64,000 nt of DNA from an uncultured Bacteroidales bacterium (GTDB lineage Bacteria; Bacteroidota; Bacteroidia; Bacteroidales; UBA932): the NCBI GenBank assembly GCA_944326385.1, contig CALVDT010000080.1:47820-111819 (forward strand). Reading direction: 5' to 3'. Position numbers and translations under genes: made by a program. Positions 1-8,682 of the stretch are shown piece after piece. The first letter of the stretch is position 1, and every line of letters begins with the position of its first letter. The notes below the pieces were generated by a model that saw only the letters and a program-made list of their open reading frames with translations, searched no databases and was not told where the DNA came from.

Positions 1-1
1 G

Positions 2-1411
2 ATCGGGGTCTATGACTTCGCGTCGGACATGACCGTCTACCTGGACTGCGATGACTTCGGATACGACCAGTATCTTACCGGCATAAGCTGGACACCTGAC
101 GGGGAGAAGCTTCTGGTCCATGTGCTTGACAGAAGCCAGAGGCATTTGAAACTGAATCTGTATGATGCCTCCACAGGCGGGTTCATCCGGACAATCCTCA
201 CGGAGGACAATGACAGATACGTCGAGCCGCAGGATCCTGTATGGTTCGTGAAAGGAAAGGACGACACATTCATATACAGGACTGACAACAGGGACGGATA
301 CCGCAACCTCTATCTGTGCGATCTGGACGGGAATGTCAGAAGACTGACAAAGACAGACGCCGACATTGCATACATAGGGAACGACGGCAGGAAAGTGTAC
401 TACACCTCCGCGGAAGTGTCACCTGTGGAGAACCATTTCTTCAGCGTGGACATCAGGAGCGGGAAGGCTTCCAGACTCACCTGCGAACGCGGCTGGCACG
501 AAATAAGCCTCAGTCCGGACTGCCGCTGTTTCACGGACAGCTACAGCAGCCTCAATGTGCCCCGCATCGTGGATTTCCGCCCGGTATCCGGAAGCGGCAG
601 AGTGAACCTGCTCACTGCCGGGGACCCTGTGGCGGATTTCAGATTCTCGAGAATCTCGCTCGGGAAGGTCAGGAGCGCCGACGGGAAATATGACAACTAT
701 TACAGGCTCATCTTCCCGATGGATTTCGACCCTGCGAAGAAATATCCTCTTATAGTGTACGTATACGGAGGTCCGCATTCCCAGATGGTGAAGGACACAT
801 GGCTCGCCGAGCTGCGCAGATGGGAGATGCTGATGGCTCAGAAAGGGTATATTGTATACGTTCAGGATAACAGGGGCACCCAGAACAGGGGCGCGGAATT
901 CGAGAAAGCCATCCACGGGCAGTGCGGCCAGGCCGAGATGGCCGACCAGATGGAAGGAGTGAAGATGCTGTGCAGCCTTCCGTTTGTGGATAAGGACAGG
1001 ATAGGCGTCCACGGATGGAGCTACGGCGGATTCATGACCATTTCCCTGATCACGAACTATCCGGAAGTGTTCAAGGTGGCTGTGGCAGGCGGTCCGGTCA
1101 TAGACTGGAAGTGGTACGAGGTCATGTACGGTGAAAGGTATATGGGCAGTCCCGTCTCCAACCAGGACGGCTACAGCAGGACGAGCCTTATCGGGAAGGC
1201 CGGGGATCTGAAGGGGAAGCTGCTCATCTGCCAGGGAGCGGTCGACGATGTGGTGGTATGGCAGAACAGCCTGAGTTTTGTGAACGAATGCATCAGGCAC
1301 AATGTCCAGGTGGATTATTTCCCGTACCCGTGTTCGCAGCATAACATGCAGGGCGGAGCCAGAGTCCATCTGATGGACAAGGTGACCATGTATTTCGACG
1401 ATTATCTTTAA
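2..1411 (+). CDS. S9 family prolyl peptidase (dipeptidyl peptidase IV-like), 5'-truncated by the window edge
   Basis: The reading frame is open to the left edge, so the first ATG at 29 is almost certainly internal and the N-terminus lies outside the window. About 470 residues are visible: the last blades of a beta-propeller (repeated DG/SPD-type strands up to about residue 220), then an alpha/beta-hydrolase domain. The catalytic triad can be read as the nucleophile Ser in GWSYGGF, Asp in GAVDDVV and His in CSQHNM. Members of this family are usually exported and release X-Pro dipeptides from peptide N-termini. A second, complete homologue lies at 37.4-39.5 kb. The gene ends 200 bp before an AraC-type regulator on the same strand. 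The family is certain; the exact substrate is not. Confidence 0.9.
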   Translation: MGVYDFASDMTVYLDCDDFGYDQYLTGISWTPDGEKLLVHVLDRSQRHLKLNLYDASTGGFIRTILTEDNDRYVEPQDPVWFVKGKDDTFIYRTDNRDGYRNLYLCDLDGNVRRLTKTDADIAYIGNDGRKVYYTSAEVSPVENHFFSVDIRSGKASRLTCERGWHEISLSPDCRCFTDSYSSLNVPRIVDFRPVSGSGRVNLLTAGDPVADFRFSRISLGKVRSADGKYDNYYRLIFPMDFDPAKKYPLIVYVYGGPHSQMVKDTWLAELRRWEMLMAQKGYIVYVQDNRGTQNRGAEFEKAIHGQCGQAEMADQMEGVKMLCSLPFVDKDRIGVHGWSYGGFMTISLITNYPEVFKVAVAGGPVIDWKWYEVMYGERYMGSPVSNQDGYSRTSLIGKAGDLKGKLLICQGAVDDVVVWQNSLSFVNECIRHNVQVDYFPYPCSQHNMQGGARVHLMDKVTMYFDDYL

Positions 1412-1437
1412 CAGGGTATTTCCCGGACAAAAGGAAA

Positions 1438-1465
1438 GCAGGCTAAAGAACCATCCTGAGCCTGC
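1438..1465 (+). terminator. weak hairpin after the S9 peptidase gene
   Basis: The arms GCAGGCT and AGCCTGC can pair 27 bp after the peptidase stop codon. No U-run follows on the plus strand, so termination here is a guess. The rest of the 1412-1610 gap is AT-rich and holds the araC promoter. Confidence 0.3.
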
Positions 1466-1578
1466 CTGAAAAGAAAATATTAGAATTGAATGTGTGTGTT
1501 TAAAACGTTTACAAAATTTGTCATTTTTCTGAAAATAAACTGTCATTATTGACCGAAAACATATCAAATATTTCCTTT

Positions 1579-1608
1579 TTTGTCGTATTTTTACAGAAAA
1601 TACATTTG
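1579..1608 (+). promoter_or_regulatory. Bacteroidota-type promoter at the AraC gene
   Basis: TTTG at 1579-1582 and TACATTTG at 1601-1608 are 18 bp apart and match the -33/-7 consensus. The -7 box ends only two bases before the ATG at 1611, so transcription would begin at or inside the annotated start. This implies either a leaderless mRNA or a start further in, for example the ATG at 1653. Confidence 0.5.
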
Positions 1609-1610
1609 AT

Positions 1611-2447
1611 ATGGAGGATTGGATAAAGATTTATGACAATTATTCCGGCAAAATGAAATTCAGCAAACCCGTATCGCTGATCGAGAAATATGTACTCTCG
1701 GACACAATAATCCTTCTGATATGCCTGAAAGGACATGCCAGGTTCAACGTCAGGTTCAAGGAATACACTCTCTCGGAAGGCAGCTTCATGGCGATTGGGG
1801 CGGGAACTCCTTTCTATTACACGGAACGGAGCAGGGACATGAAGGTGAACATCATCACCATCAAGGAATCCGCTTTCGACAAACTGGCTCCGGGACTCAT
1901 AAGGATATATTTCCGCAGACTCATCTACAGCAATCCGCTTCACCATATCCCTGCAGACAAAATGGAGATGTGCGATATGATCCATTCATATCTGAAAGGT
2001 TTCATCGGACGGAATGACAATTATTTCAAACGGCAGATCGTGAGGAATTATCTGGATATCATGTTCTATGAGGCATGCAATATCCTTCTGCATGAACCGG
2101 AGATAGAGAAGTCGAAAGACAGGCACAAGGATGAGATTGCAGGGAATTTCATCATGCTGCTTGAGAAGCATTTCAAGACCAGCAGGAAAGTGGAGTTCTT
2201 CGCCAGAGAGCTGAACATTACCCCGAAGTACCTCTCCACCGTAGTGAAAGAATCCACAGGACGTACTGCTTCGGCCTGGATAGACGACTATACGGTCATG
2301 GAAGCCAGGAACATGCTGAAATCAAGCACCAAGACCATACAGGAAATCAGTTATGATCTTGGCTTTGCCACACCGTCGCATTTCTCGAAATTCTTCAAGG
2401 ACAAGACAGGGCTTACTCCGAAAGAGGCAAGGGCAAACCACAACTGA
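1611..2447 (+). CDS. AraC/XylS-family transcriptional regulator
   Basis: 278 residues. The C-terminal 100 residues form the double helix-turn-helix DNA-binding domain (HTH_18): a first helix pair around FARELNITPKYLSTVVKE, a recognition region around ISYDLGFATPSHFSKFFK and the family ending TGLTPKEAR. The N-terminal 170 residues look like a cupin-type ligand-binding domain, with an EGSFMAIGAGTPF-like strand. It probably senses a small molecule and regulates a nearby or remote operon; the target cannot be read here. It converges on pyrF with two bases between them. The start is uncertain because the likely promoter overlaps it. Confidence 0.88.
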   Translation: MEDWIKIYDNYSGKMKFSKPVSLIEKYVLSDTIILLICLKGHARFNVRFKEYTLSEGSFMAIGAGTPFYYTERSRDMKVNIITIKESAFDKLAPGLIRIYFRRLIYSNPLHHIPADKMEMCDMIHSYLKGFIGRNDNYFKRQIVRNYLDIMFYEACNILLHEPEIEKSKDRHKDEIAGNFIMLLEKHFKTSRKVEFFARELNITPKYLSTVVKESTGRTASAWIDDYTVMEARNMLKSSTKTIQEISYDLGFATPSHFSKFFKDKTGLTPKEARANHN

Positions 2448-2449
2448 AA

Positions 2450-3292
2450 TCAGCGGATGCGTGCAGTCTCTGAAGCGACCCGGGCTGCCGCCTTGGCAAA
2501 ATTGGCCGTGGAATCGGCATAGAGAATCCCGCGGGAGGAGTTTATGAGCAGGCCTCCAAGGTCGTTTGCCCCGTATTCCATGACTTCCTCCGCAGAGCCG
2601 CCCTGGGCGCCGACTCCCGGCACAAGCAGGAAATGCTCCGGACAGAAAGACCTGATCTCCTTCAGTTTCTCGGCTTTGGTGGCGCCTACGACAAACATCA
2701 TGTTGTCCGGTGTGGATATGGACATCATCTCTTCCATCACTGCCTGATACAGAGGCTTCCCGTCCTTCTGTGCCATCTGGAACTGGACTGCCGAAGAATT
2801 CGACGTAAGCGCCAGGACTATGGCCCATTTGTCCTTGTATTCAAGGAATGGCACTATGCTGTCCTGTCCCATGTACGGGGAAAGTGTCACTGCATCGAAG
2901 TCCATGCGTTCGAAGAAGGCCTTTGCGTACATCCTGGCCGTATTCCCGATATCCCCGCGTTTGGCATCGGCAATCAGAAACATCTCCGGATAAGTCGTAC
3001 GGATGTATTCGACTGTGGCCTCCAGTGCCCTCATTCCTTCCTCACCGTAACATTCGTAGAAAGCCAGATTAGGCTTGTACGCCACACAATATGGAGCAGT
3101 GGCATCGATGATAGCCTTGTTGAACTCGATGATGGATCTCGCCTTGCCGCCGAAAAGATGGCCCTTTATCGCAATCTCGGAGGATGCCAGGCCTTTAATA
3201 TGTTCCGGCATCTTGGAATAATCTACATCAAGACCGACGCAAAGCATGGTCTTCTTCTTCTGTATCTGCTGATACAACTGTTCTCTGTCCAT
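2450..3292 (-). CDS. pyrF: orotidine 5'-phosphate decarboxylase (type 2)
   Basis: Converts OMP to UMP, the last step of de novo pyrimidine synthesis, in the cytosol. 280 residues, the usual length of the longer type 2 subgroup. The active-site signature ADAKRGDIGNTA is present about one third of the way in, and the phosphate-binding region VPGVGAQGG is near the C-terminus. I chose the ATG at 3292 (MDREQLYQQ) because a GGAGGAG ribosome-binding site lies just upstream and because the longer frame would read through the end of the preceding gene. It starts one base after the stop codon of the M20 peptidase gene, so the two are co-transcribed. Confidence 0.95.
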   Translation of the reverse strand: MDREQLYQQIQKKKTMLCVGLDVDYSKMPEHIKGLASSEIAIKGHLFGGKARSIIEFNKAIIDATAPYCVAYKPNLAFYECYGEEGMRALEATVEYIRTTYPEMFLIADAKRGDIGNTARMYAKAFFERMDFDAVTLSPYMGQDSIVPFLEYKDKWAIVLALTSNSSAVQFQMAQKDGKPLYQAVMEEMMSISTPDNMMFVVGATKAEKLKEIRSFCPEHFLLVPGVGAQGGSAEEVMEYGANDLGGLLINSSRGILYADSTANFAKAAARVASETARIR

Positions 3293-3293
3293 T

Positions 3294-4652
3294 TTATTTC
3301 TCCTCCCTGTAATATTCATAAAACAACGCTATCGACTCCATGCCCATGAAAAGCTGGCTCAGGAGGTAGCTTTCATTCGGCGAGTGGATGGTATCCCGCT
3401 CAAGCCCGAAGCCCATCAGAAGCGGATCGATGCCGAGAATCCTCTGGAGATCTGCCAGGATCGGGATGCTGCCGCCTCCCCTGCTCGGGACCGGCTCGAC
3501 TCCGTAGACCTCGGTCATTGCCCTGGATGCTGCCTGATAAGCAGGCGATGATATCGGAATGAGGAAGCCGTTTCCTCCGTGGTATCGCTTCACATCTACC
3601 TGTACATACGCAGGAGCAATCGACTTTATATGCTCTTCAAAGAGTCCTGTTATCTTTTCGCTGTCCTGATCAGGCACCAGCCTCATGGAAATCTTGGCAC
3701 AGGCCGTGGACGGAAGGACGGTCTTGGCTCCTTCCCCGGTGTAGCCGCCCCAGATGCCGTTCACATCCAGACACGGTCTGATTCCGGTACGTTCGAGGGT
3801 GGTATAGCCTGCTTCGCCCTTGAGTTCCCGCACCTTGAGGAAACCCTTGTACTCTTCAATGTCGAAAGGAGCTCTGGCGAGCTTTGCCCTGTCCTCCGAT
3901 GAAAGCTCCACCACATCGTCGTAGAAGCCTTTGACCGTGATGCGGCCATCCTTGTCAATCAGGGACGAAATCATGTCGCACAGGACATTTATCGGATTGG
4001 CGACAGCTCCGCCGTAATGCCCGGAATGCAGATCCTTGTCCGGCCCGGTCACCTTGATTTCAAGATATGAAAGTCCTCTCATGCCGCAGTTTATGGAAGG
4101 GACCTGTTCCGATATCATGGTAGTATCAGACACGAGGATGACATCCGCCTTCAGGAGTTCCTTGTGCTCTTCGGCCCATGAGGCAAGGGACGGGCTTCCG
4201 ATCTCCTCCTCGCCTTCGAAGATGAATTTCACATTATGGTTCAGCTTCCCTGTGCGGACCAGGAACTCGAAGGCCTTGATGTGCATGAAAAGCTGGCCCT
4301 TGTCATCGTTAGCACCTCTGGCATAAATGGCCCCGTCGCGTATCTCCGGCTCGAAAGGGTCGGATTTCCAAAGGTCTAAAGGGTCGGCGGGCTGGACGTC
4401 ATAATGGCCGTAGACCAGGACCGTGTCCAATGCAGGATCGATGGTCTTGCTGCCGAATACGACAGGATGCCCTGAAGTCGGGCAGACCATGGCATCGTCG
4501 GCACCTGCTTCGACAAGGAGTTCCGCCAGACGTTCCGCACAGTGCTGCATGTCCGGCTTATGGCTTTCAAGCGAGCTTACTGAAGGGATTCTCAGGAGCG
4601 AGAAGAGCTCTTCAAGGAATCTGTCTCTGTTGGCTTCGATATATTCTTTCAT
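3294..4652 (-). CDS. M20 family metallodipeptidase
   Basis: 452 residues from the ATG at 4652 (MKEYIEANRD). Di-zinc dipeptidase fold. Metal ligands can be seen in VYGHYDVQPADP and GANDDKGQ, and the catalytic/metal glutamates in FEGEEEIGS; the dimerisation (lid) domain occupies the middle third. It resembles the CNDP/carnosinase-type M20 dipeptidases common in Bacteroidota. There is no signal peptide, so it probably hydrolyses imported dipeptides in the cytosol. It is the first gene of a two-gene unit with pyrF; I see no functional link between the two. Confidence 0.9.
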   Translation of the reverse strand: MKEYIEANRDRFLEELFSLLRIPSVSSLESHKPDMQHCAERLAELLVEAGADDAMVCPTSGHPVVFGSKTIDPALDTVLVYGHYDVQPADPLDLWKSDPFEPEIRDGAIYARGANDDKGQLFMHIKAFEFLVRTGKLNHNVKFIFEGEEEIGSPSLASWAEEHKELLKADVILVSDTTMISEQVPSINCGMRGLSYLEIKVTGPDKDLHSGHYGGAVANPINVLCDMISSLIDKDGRITVKGFYDDVVELSSEDRAKLARAPFDIEEYKGFLKVRELKGEAGYTTLERTGIRPCLDVNGIWGGYTGEGAKTVLPSTACAKISMRLVPDQDSEKITGLFEEHIKSIAPAYVQVDVKRYHGGNGFLIPISSPAYQAASRAMTEVYGVEPVPSRGGGSIPILADLQRILGIDPLLMGFGLERDTIHSPNESYLLSQLFMGMESIALFYEYYREEK

Positions 4653-4696
4653 ACAGGATTTCTTCAACTGATGCAAAGATAGCATGTTTCAGTAAA

Positions 4697-4742
4697 AATT
4701 AAAAGCGCGGACAAAGTCTGGCTTTTATCCGCGCTTTTAATT
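4697..4742 (-). terminator. Perfect hairpin terminator
   Basis: A 15-bp perfect stem (AATTAAAAGCGCGGA at 4697-4711, complementary arm at 4728-4742) with a T-rich flank on either strand. It lies after the lipoprotein gene and before the M20 gene, both on the minus strand, and so separates the two transcripts. Confidence 0.85.
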
Positions 4743-4758
4743 CAACATGAGACCACTG

Positions 4759-5292
4759 TCATTCGGCAGGGGTCTCGGTTATAGGCTTGTTCACACTGAA
4801 GACACATGCCTGGGAAAGTGCATTGCCTTCATTGTCGGTAAGTTTGATAGTGAAGGTGTGCTCTGAATACCCCTCGGGTGCAACAGTGGTAATCATGGAA
4901 AGAAGCTTGGTGATGTCGAAATTCACCTCTGTCTTGTTGAGAAGAGCATCTCCTGTCGGGACTTTATACAGCCCCCCAAGTATAGCGGCTGCAGTCTTGT
5001 CGTTGATCAGATCGAGTTCGGAAGAGAGATTAATTTTACCCAAGGCTGCTTCCAGAGCGTCTGAATCTATCGACACTATGAAAGTCTTGATCCCGGCAGG
5101 TGCCTTTATGACGATATTCGCATCAGCGTTTTCGTCTATCGGCATAACATCGAAATCCGGGTTCGCTGCCCACTCGATTGAAGGCTTCCCTGTACCTTCA
5201 TTGCCTTCATTTTCATTTCCGCCTTCCTTCTCGCATGAAGAGAAAGCCACGATGGCTGAAACCATCGCCATTGCTGTCAAGAATCTTTTCAT
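4759..5292 (-). CDS. hypothetical lipoprotein
   Basis: 177 residues. A lipoprotein signal peptide (MKRFLTAMAMVSAIVAF followed by the lipobox SSC, Cys20) and a Gly/Glu/Asn-rich linker (KEGGNENEGNEGTGK) precede a roughly 140-residue beta-rich domain. That domain has the pattern of the N-terminal modules of Bacteroidales surface lipoproteins: a strand with PAGIKTFIVSIDS, then VNFDITKL and EHTFTIKLTDNEGNAL. Such modules often precede a carbohydrate-binding domain, which is missing here. Function unknown; expected at the outer membrane. It is downstream of clpX (gap 54 bp, same strand) but probably not part of that operon. Confidence 0.75.
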   Translation of the reverse strand: MKRFLTAMAMVSAIVAFSSCEKEGGNENEGNEGTGKPSIEWAANPDFDVMPIDENADANIVIKAPAGIKTFIVSIDSDALEAALGKINLSSELDLINDKTAAAILGGLYKVPTGDALLNKTEVNFDITKLLSMITTVAPEGYSEHTFTIKLTDNEGNALSQACVFSVNKPITETPAE

Positions 5293-5346
5293 CTTTTTTT
5301 GGGTTTAAATTGTTTGATAATCCCGGGTGTGCCCGGTGTATTTCTG

Positions 5347-6594
5347 TCATTTCTTTCCGGAGGGAACAGCTGTCGAGCCGAGTTTCTCCTTCGCATAGTC
5401 AAGGGTCAGTTCGAAAACCTTCTTTCTCGAAGACGGGGCTTCATACATGGCATCGGTCATTATCTTCTCGCATATCGAGCGGAGACCGCGGGCCCCGAGC
5501 CTGTTCTCCATGGCCGTATCCACTATGAGTTCCAGCACGCCCGGCCCGATTTCAAGATCCAGGCCGTCCAGCTCGAACATCTTCTTATACTGGCGGATAA
5601 TGGCGTTCTTCGGTTCTGTGAGAATCCTCAGAAGTGCATCCCGGTCAAGCTTGTCCAGATAAGTGATTACCGGCAGGCGGCCGATGATCTCCGGGATCAG
5701 TCCGTAAGAACGCAGATCCTGGGCCTCGACATACTGCAGAAGATTGTTCTTGTCCACCTGCTGCCGGCTTGCAGCCCCATAGCCTATCACCTGGGTGTTC
5801 AGCCTCTGGGCTATCCTGCGTTCGATGCCTTCGAAAGCTCCTCCGCAGATAAAGAGGATGTTCTGGGTATTCACATGAATGAATTCCTGCTCAGGATGCT
5901 TGCGCCCCCCTTTCGGCGGAACATTTACCACACTCCCTTCGAGAAGTTTCAGCAGAGCCTGCTGGACTCCCTCTCCTGAGACATCCCTCGTGATGGAAGG
6001 ATTGTCGCTCTTGCGGGCTATCTTGTCTATCTCATCGATGAAGACAATACCCCTCTCTGCAAGCTTGACATTATAGTCGGCCTCCTGAAGCAGACGCGTG
6101 AGTATGCTTTCCACGTCCTCGCCCACATAGCCGGCCTCAGTCAGGACAGTGGCATCCACTATGGTGAACGGCACCTCCAGAAGTTTGGCTATCGTCTTGG
6201 CCATGAGTGTCTTTCCTGTCCCAGTAGGGCCGACCATCAGGATATTCGACTTCTCCAGTTCAAGGCTGTCAGCAGTCTTGTCCGCAAGATTGTTGTTTAT
6301 CCTCTTGTAGTGGTTGTATACCGCTACGGAAAGAAGCTTCTTGGCCCTGTCCTGACCGATGACGTACTGGTCGAGATATTCCTTTATCTCCTTCGGCTTT
6401 GAAAGCTTGTCTATCCTGTCAGGGACAGGCTGCGATTCTTTTTCAAGATTGCCGATATAGTCGTAGCAGATCTTTACGCAGTCGCTGCAGATAGCAGAGT
6501 CGATGCCCTGCAGCAGAAACGGGACTTCACTCTCGCCTCTGCCGCAGAACACGCAATGTCTTTCTTCTCTATTGGTTCTTTTTGCCATTTTCAA
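5347..6594 (-). CDS. clpX: ClpX, ATP-dependent protease ATP-binding subunit
   Basis: 415 residues, the usual ClpX length. The N-terminal C4 zinc finger is present (two CxxC pairs, CVFCG and CSDC, within residues 17-39). The AAA+ core has Walker A GPTGTGKT, Walker [11 protein letters not shown] and the sensor region with [15 protein letters not shown]; the C-terminal ClpB-D2-like small domain ends before residue 400. It unfolds tagged substrates and feeds them to ClpP. It is the last gene of the tig-clpP-clpX operon, starting 4 bp after clpP. Confidence 0.98.
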   Translation of the reverse strand: MKMAKRTNREERHCVFCGRGESEVPFLLQGIDSAICSDCVKICYDYIGNLEKESQPVPDRIDKLSKPKEIKEYLDQYVIGQDRAKKLLSVAVYNHYKRINNNLADKTADSLELEKSNILMVGPTGTGKTLMAKTIAKLLEVPFTIVDATVLTEAGYVGEDVESILTRLLQEADYNVKLAERGIVFIDEIDKIARKSDNPSITRDVSGEGVQQALLKLLEGSVVNVPPKGGRKHPEQEFIHVNTQNILFICGGAFEGIERRIAQRLNTQVIGYGAASRQQVDKNNLLQYVEAQDLRSYGLIPEIIGRLPVITYLDKLDRDALLRILTEPKNAIIRQYKKMFELDGLDLEIGPGVLELIVDTAMENRLGARGLRSICEKIMTDAMYEAPSSRKKVFELTLDYAKEKLGSTAVPSGKK

Positions 6595-6598
6595 CTGA

Positions 6599-7273
6599 TC
6601 ATTTCTTCTTTCCGGAAAGGATCTCGTCTATCATGCCGTAGGCCTTGGCCTCTTCCGATGTCATCCAGAAATCCCTGTCGGCATCGGACTCTATCTCCTG
6701 GAGGGATTTTCCCGTATGCCCGGAAAGAATCGTGTACAGTTCCTTCTTCACCTTCTGTATCTCGCGGGCAGCAATCTCTATGTCGGATGCCTGTCCTTTG
6801 GCACCGCCGAGCGGCTGATGGATCATGACCCGCGAATGTGCAAGGGCCGATCTTTTCCCGGATGTGCCTGCACAAAGAAGGATAGCCCCCATGGAGGCAG
6901 CCATGCCTGTACATATCGTAGCCACATCAGGCTCTACCAACTGCATGGTATCATAGATTCCCAGACCGGCGGATACTGAACCTCCGGGAGTGTTCAGATA
7001 GATGGACACATCGCTCTGGCTGTCCGTAGATGCAAGGAAAAGCAACTGGGCCTGGACGATGTTTGCCACGTCGTCATCGATAGGGACTCCGAGAAAGATT
7101 ATCCGGTCCATCAGCAGCCGGCTGAAGACGTCCATGGATGCCACATTCAGCTTCCGCTCCTCTATGATGGTCGGATTGATGTAAGAATCGTATACCGAAC
7201 TGTACCGCTGCAGGGTCATCGAACTGATCCCGCAATGGTGCACAGCATATTTGGCGAATTCCCTGTCCATCAC
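6599..7273 (-). CDS. clpP: ClpP, ATP-dependent Clp protease proteolytic subunit
   Basis: 224 residues. The Ser nucleophile lies in [11 protein letters not shown], the catalytic His in [11 protein letters not shown], and the Asp about 50 residues later in [11 protein letters not shown]. The N-terminal segment before [16 protein letters not shown] is about 45 residues, longer than the E. coli propeptide region but ordinary for Bacteroidota. It forms the tetradecameric chamber that degrades substrates unfolded by ClpX, encoded next door. Two adjacent ATGs (7273, 7270) are possible starts. Confidence 0.97.
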   Translation of the reverse strand: MMDREFAKYAVHHCGISSMTLQRYSSVYDSYINPTIIEERKLNVASMDVFSRLLMDRIIFLGVPIDDDVANIVQAQLLFLASTDSQSDVSIYLNTPGGSVSAGLGIYDTMQLVEPDVATICTGMAASMGAILLCAGTSGKRSALAHSRVMIHQPLGGAKGQASDIEIAAREIQKVKKELYTILSGHTGKSLQEIESDADRDFWMTSEEAKAYGMIDEILSGKKK

Positions 7274-7278
7274 AAGAC

Positions 7279-8595
7279 CTATTTCAGTTCACGGAATTTC
7301 TCGACGGAAATCTTCTTGTCCTTCACGGTAACGGCATTCTTCACTGCGTCTATCGTCTTGGTGTCCTCTACCTGATCGATGACACGGCGGCCGTCCTTCT
7401 CCTGTGAAAGTATGGTCCTTGCATAGGATTCGAGCTGGTCGTCAGGGACATTGTTTATCCCGTACATGGCGAACTGGTATGCAGCGAAAGCCTTTGCGCT
7501 TGCAAGAATGTCGGCATCCTCTATCTTGACTGAGAATTTCTCCATAAGGTAGCTTCTGACAAGCTGCCAGCGGTAGCCTTCCAGGAAGAGCCCGAACTCA
7601 TTCTCAATTTCCTCCATGGTGAACTTCCCGTCGTTCGTGACGAATATCCACCTTTTGAGGAACTTCTCAGGCAGGGAGACAGCCGCTTTCTTCACAAGAT
7701 AGTCCTTGGCATCCTTGGTGAACCGGAATTCCGACTCCTGCTCATATTCAGCCGCAAGCCTTTCCTCTATCTTCCTGTCGAATTCCTCTTCGGATTTCAC
7801 ATTCCCCTCACCGAAGACCTTGTCGAAAGTCTCCTGGTTCAGCGGGGCAGAAACGAATGTCTTCACATTCTTCACGGTCATCCTGTAGACAGGTTCGATA
7901 CCGGCAAGTTCTTCCTTCTTCACCTTGAGCATGGCGGCCCTGTCCTCCTCATTCGTGAATGCCTCGTTCACATTGACATCGAGGCTGTCCCCCGGCTTGA
8001 GTCCCACGAATGACGGCCTTACAGCTTCAGCCACATTGCGCAGAGCCACGTAAGTCCCTTCGATCTTTGTCTCGCCCTGCTCGAAATCCACGATTATGAA
8101 ATCCTCGGCCTTGGCAGCCTTTCCTTCTTCAAGAGAACCGTACTGCTTGAGAAGATTCTCTTTCATCTCGGCCTTGGCCTCCTTGGTGATGTTTATCTTG
8201 TAATAAGGGATCTCGTCATCCTTGCCCAGCTCAAAATCGATCTGAGGAGAAAGGGCGATGTCGAACTTGAACGAGAAGTCGTTGCCGTTCTTCCATTCCG
8301 TTTCCGGCTGATCCTCAGATGGGAGAGGTTCTCCGATGACTTTCAGACCGTTGTCCTTGATGAAACTGTTCAGGGACTCGGAAATGATGTCGTTTACGGC
8401 ATCCACAAGGCAAGACTGGCCATAGATCTTCTCGACAAGCCCCATAGGCACCATCCCTTTCCTGAAGCCTTTGATTTCGGCTGTCCTCCTGTGCTCGTTC
8501 AGTCTTTTCTTCCTCTTCTCGGCATAGTCGTCTTTCGAAATTGAAAGCATGAGCTCGATATTGAGATCATCGGTTTTTTTCTGTTCAATATTCAT
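7279..8595 (-). CDS. tig: trigger factor
   Basis: Ribosome-associated chaperone and, in many bacteria, prolyl isomerase. 438 residues. The ribosome-docking signature GFRKGMVP is at about residues 44-51. The middle domain is divergent from the FKBP consensus, as in other Bacteroidota, so isomerase activity is doubtful. The long helical C-terminal arms are present. It is the first gene of the tig-clpP-clpX operon, 5 bp before clpP, with its own promoter just upstream. Confidence 0.93.
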   Translation of the reverse strand: MNIEQKKTDDLNIELMLSISKDDYAEKRKKRLNEHRRTAEIKGFRKGMVPMGLVEKIYGQSCLVDAVNDIISESLNSFIKDNGLKVIGEPLPSEDQPETEWKNGNDFSFKFDIALSPQIDFELGKDDEIPYYKINITKEAKAEMKENLLKQYGSLEEGKAAKAEDFIIVDFEQGETKIEGTYVALRNVAEAVRPSFVGLKPGDSLDVNVNEAFTNEEDRAAMLKVKKEELAGIEPVYRMTVKNVKTFVSAPLNQETFDKVFGEGNVKSEEEFDRKIEERLAAEYEQESEFRFTKDAKDYLVKKAAVSLPEKFLKRWIFVTNDGKFTMEEIENEFGLFLEGYRWQLVRSYLMEKFSVKIEDADILASAKAFAAYQFAMYGINNVPDDQLESYARTILSQEKDGRRVIDQVEDTKTIDAVKNAVTVKDKKISVEKFRELK

Positions 8596-8650
8596 GGTAT
8601 ATAGATTTTTGATTATTTCTTACAATGGCTTCCTGCCGGAAGCAAGGGCG

Positions 8651-8682
8651 CAAATATAATCAATAATGACTTAATATCAAAA
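8651..8682 (-). promoter_or_regulatory. Promoter of the tig-clpP-clpX operon
   Basis: On the minus strand TTTG (8681-8678) and TATATTTG (8658-8651) are 19 bp apart, an exact match to the Bacteroidota -33/-7 pattern. The start would be about 8645, giving a leader of about 50 nt before tig. The promoter sits immediately after the stop codon of the preceding HD-domain gene. Confidence 0.75.

Noticed and set aside
419-1567. 382-codon minus-strand open frame opposite the S9 peptidase gene
   Set aside because: The opposite strand encodes a full catalytic triad in family order; the minus frame has no recognisable protein.
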